From contig JAFZRS010000013.1 in NCBI GenBank assembly GCA_017619715.1, positions 1 to 47,573 on the forward strand: DNA of 47,573 nucleotides, read 5' to 3'. Source of the stretch: Oscillospiraceae bacterium. Lineage in GTDB: Bacteria > Bacillota > Clostridia > Oscillospirales > Oscillospiraceae. The position numbers and the translations under genes were made by a program. Every line of letters begins with the position of its first letter. Positions within the stretch are counted from its first letter, which is position 1. Shown here in pieces: positions 46,287 to 47,573 of the stretch. Under the pieces are notes generated by a model. That model made no database searches, had not been told where the DNA came from, and worked only from the letters and a program-made list of their open reading frames with translations.

Positions 46287-46458
46287 CAAGGTAAAGGAAC
46301 AGATCCTCGCCGTCCGTGAAACGGGACTGACGAATATGTTTGATCTCCGCGCCGTGCAGCGCATCGCGTATGAGATGGACTTCTACGAACTGGTGACCTT
46401 CATCGAGGAGGAGAAAGCCGCGTATGTGCGGTTCATCCTCACCGGCGAAACGGAGTAA
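46279..46458 (+). CDS. DUF5049 domain-containing small phage protein
   Basis: A 59-residue protein: Val-Lys-Glu-Gln-Ile-Leu-Ala-Val-Arg-Glu-Thr-Gly-Leu-Thr-Asn-Met-Phe-Asp, then Phe-Tyr-Glu-Leu-Val, and ends Phe-Ile-Leu-Thr-Gly-Glu-Thr-Glu. This matches DUF5049, commonly paired with DUF4314 in mobile elements. The ATG lies within the end of the DUF4314 gene. Function is unknown, though the conserved pairing suggests the two work together. Confidence 0.85.
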   Translation: MTDKVKEQILAVRETGLTNMFDLRAVQRIAYEMDFYELVTFIEEEKAAYVRFILTGETE

Positions 46459-46510
46459 ATTACACAGTTTCCGCGCCGGATATTTGTGTACTGTATTTCT
46501 CCGAAATGAC

Positions 46511-46544
46511 TTGATATTTTAGCCGTTCAGAGTGATATATGTAC
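46511..46544 (+). promoter_or_regulatory. Shared intergenic promoter-like element, copy 2
   Basis: TTGATATTT, then AGAGTGATATATGTAC at 46529-46544, the same 16-mer and spacing as in copy 1 (45203-45236). It lies 28 bp before the start of the next gene, consistent with a start site just after the -10. Confidence 0.65.
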
Positions 46545-46571
46545 ATACCAAAACGAACGGAGGACAAACCG

Positions 46572-46847
46572 ATGACCATCAACGAAGCCATGAGAAAGTA
46601 CAGACTGCCGAACCCCTCGACGCCGGAAGACCTCGAGACACGCTGGAGCAAGGTGCTGACCTTCGGAGACAAGGTACTGCTTGCCGGACACTACTACAAC
46701 GGACAGAACAGACCCTGCTTTTTCGGCGCGGTTTACGAGTTCCTTGACGATGACCATACCTGCGAAGGCACGGTAGGGCTTTACGCGGCAAGCGAGGTCG
46801 AATTCGAGGACGACGGCCACGCGATCGCCTGGGCAATGCGGCAGTAA
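46572..46847 (+). CDS. Hypothetical 91-residue mobile-element protein
   Basis: A 91-residue acidic protein (Glu-Val-Glu-Phe-Glu-Asp-Asp near its end) starting Met-Thr-Ile-Asn-Glu-Ala-Met-Arg-Lys-Tyr. It contains Leu-Thr-Phe-Gly-Asp-Lys-Val-Leu-Leu-Ala-Gly-His-Tyr-Tyr but no known motif. GGAGG lies eight bases before the ATG at 46572, and the shared intergenic element precedes it, so it has its own start of transcription. A longer in-frame reading from 46539 would begin inside the promoter-like element and is rejected. Confidence 0.75.
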   Translation: MTINEAMRKYRLPNPSTPEDLETRWSKVLTFGDKVLLAGHYYNGQNRPCFFGAVYEFLDDDHTCEGTVGLYAASEVEFEDDGHAIAWAMRQ

Positions 46848-46874
46848 ACCACGGTAACTGAATACCCCCGGGAC

Positions 46875-46940
46875 ATGAGCCTTGCGGCTCTGTTCCTCGT
46901 TATGAAGGGTCACGCCTAATACGGCGGAGGCTCATTTTTT
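46875..46940 (+). promoter_or_regulatory. Alternative-pairing leader/attenuator before the large terminase gene
   Basis: GAGCC at 46877-46881 can pair with GGCTC at 46886-46890 (loop TTGC) or, in ATGAGCC (46875-46881), with GGCTCAT at 46929-46935, which is followed by six T. The second pairing resembles a terminator, and the first would prevent it. The next start codon is 25 bases downstream. Confidence 0.6.
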
Positions 46941-46964
46941 ATGCTTTTTGAGAGGAGGACGCCT

Positions 46965-47573
46965 GTGAGAAAACTGAAAAAGTACACACCCACGAAGTTT
47001 ATGGCGGAGACCTCCCGTTACGATAAGGAGGCGGCGGACTATGCCGTCATGTTCATAGAGTCCCTGTGCCACACCAAAGGCACGTGGGCGGGAAAGCCGT
47101 TTGAACTCATCGACTGGCAGGAGCAGATCGTCCGCGACCTGTTCGGCATTCTGAAGGAAAACGGATACAGGCAGTTCAATACCGCCTACATCGAGATACC
47201 GAAGAAACAGGGCAAGTCGGAGCTTGCCGCCGCCATCGCGCTTCTTCTCACCTGCGGTGACGGTGAGGAACGCGCCGAGGTGTACGGATGCGCCGCCGAC
47301 CGCAACCAGGCAAAGATCGTATTCGATGTTGCCGTTGATATGGTGCGGTTCTGTCCGGCGCTCTCCAAGCGTGTGAAGATACTGGAGTCGCAGAAGAAGC
47401 TGGTCTACAAACCGACCAACAGTTCCTACCAGGTGCTTTCGGCGGACGTTGCGAACAAGCACGGCTTCAACACCCACGGCGTCATCTTCGACGAACTGCA
47501 CACGCAGCCGAACAGAAAGCTGTTCGACGTCATGCTCCAGGGCAGCGGCGACGCGAGGATGCAGCCGCTATAT
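46965..47573 (+). CDS. terL: Phage terminase large subunit (TerL), N-terminal part; truncated by window
   Basis: The first 203 residues of TerL, the packaging ATPase-nuclease. The ATPase part shows Ile-Glu-Ile-Pro-Lys-Lys-Gln-Gly-Lys-Ser-Glu-Leu (Walker A-like, P-loop Lys-Lys-Gln-Gly-Lys-Ser) and Gly-Val-Ile-Phe-Asp-Glu-Leu-His (Walker B with Glu). The nuclease domain lies beyond the window. GTG at 46965 is chosen because GAGGAGG lies six to ten bases upstream; an in-frame ATG at 46941 is nested in a T-run and terminator stem. It pumps DNA into procapsids with TerS (40847-41395). Confidence 0.92.
   Translation, partial: MRKLKKYTPTKFMAETSRYDKEAADYAVMFIESLCHTKGTWAGKPFELIDWQEQIVRDLFGILKENGYRQFNTAYIEIPKKQGKSELAAAIALLLTCGDGEERAEVYGCAADRNQAKIVFDVAVDMVRFCPALSKRVKILESQKKLVYKPTNSSYQVLSADVANKHGFNTHGVIFDELHTQPNRKLFDVMLQGSGDARMQPLY

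Larger units (their letters stand above)
33176..47573 (+). mobile_element. Prophage or phage-derived element (left part, truncated by window end)
   Basis: All genes are on the plus strand and match phage modules: replication (VapE, SNF2, VRR-NUC), regulators (sigma-like, DUF1492), HNH, TerS, DNA modification (SAM synthetase, ParB-MTase, C5-MTase), small phage proteins (DUF4314, DUF5049) and TerL. The left boundary is set at the defence terminator for convenience; no integrase or att site is seen, so the true end may lie to the left of the defence operon. GC content is close to that of the chromosome. Confidence 0.8.

Overview
The window looks like the chromosome of a GC-rich, low-GC-phylum-type Gram-positive anaerobe (class Clostridia, probably an Oscillospirales-like gut bacterium). 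The reasons are an M-box leader before mgtE, a T-box leader before thrS, a DUF1540 protein, a DUF6512 membrane protein, strong AGGAGG ribosome-binding sites and many U-tract terminators. The taxonomic placement is inference; no rRNA gene is present.

Bases 1-22537 are ordinary chromosome. In order: a small lipoprotein; tRNA-Cys(GCA) behind two dyad-rich promoters; a lysophospholipid-type acyltransferase with a zinc ribbon; a split TSUP (TauE/SafE-like) exporter; a DUF1540 protein; mgtE with an M-box Mg2+ riboswitch; an MBOAT/AlgX-like O-acetylation pair; ychF and a HAD phosphatase; thrS without a TGS domain, under a T-box; a DUF6512 protein; a Na/Pi cotransporter-PhoU protein; a small exporter; an M29 aminopeptidase; a zinc regulon (Fur-family regulator, znuA, znuC, znuB) behind a perfect 23-bp dyad; a beta-CASP nuclease; and an RlmD/RumA-type methyltransferase.

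Bases 22538-33175 form a compositionally distinct (more AT-rich) defence cassette. One good promoter precedes eight co-directional genes that overlap or are separated by less than 20 nt, and one strong terminator follows them. The genes are a small excisionase-type HTH protein; two C5-cytosine methyltransferases; a McrB-type AAA+ GTPase; a LlaJI-family nuclease (together a LlaJI/BsuMI-like restriction-modification system); a Vsr mismatch endonuclease; a DUF1837 HamA-like protein; and a HamB-like DEAH helicase (a Hachiman/AbpAB-like pair). Repeats of GGTTAGAT sit around the promoter. The fusion of a multi-subunit RM system, its mutation-repair enzyme and a Hachiman-like system into one apparent operon is the most notable content of the window.

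Bases 33176-47573 are the left/central part of a prophage or phage-derived element, truncated by the window edge. It carries a sigma-like regulator, a DUF4406 protein, a PD-(D/E)XK protein, a VapE primase-helicase, a VRR-NUC nuclease, a SNF2 helicase, a DUF1492 regulator, HNH, TerS (P27), a MetK-like SAM synthetase with an in-frame stop, a ParB-MTase, a C5-MTase, several small phage proteins and the start of TerL. Two nearly identical intergenic promoter-like elements (45203-45236 and 46511-46544) and several RNA hairpins (34351-34409, 46875-46940) suggest element-specific regulation. No integrase or attachment site was identified, so whether the defence cassette is cargo of the prophage or an independent island is unresolved. 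A shared motif, GAGGCTAC-NN-GTTAGA, in both parts hints that they belong together.
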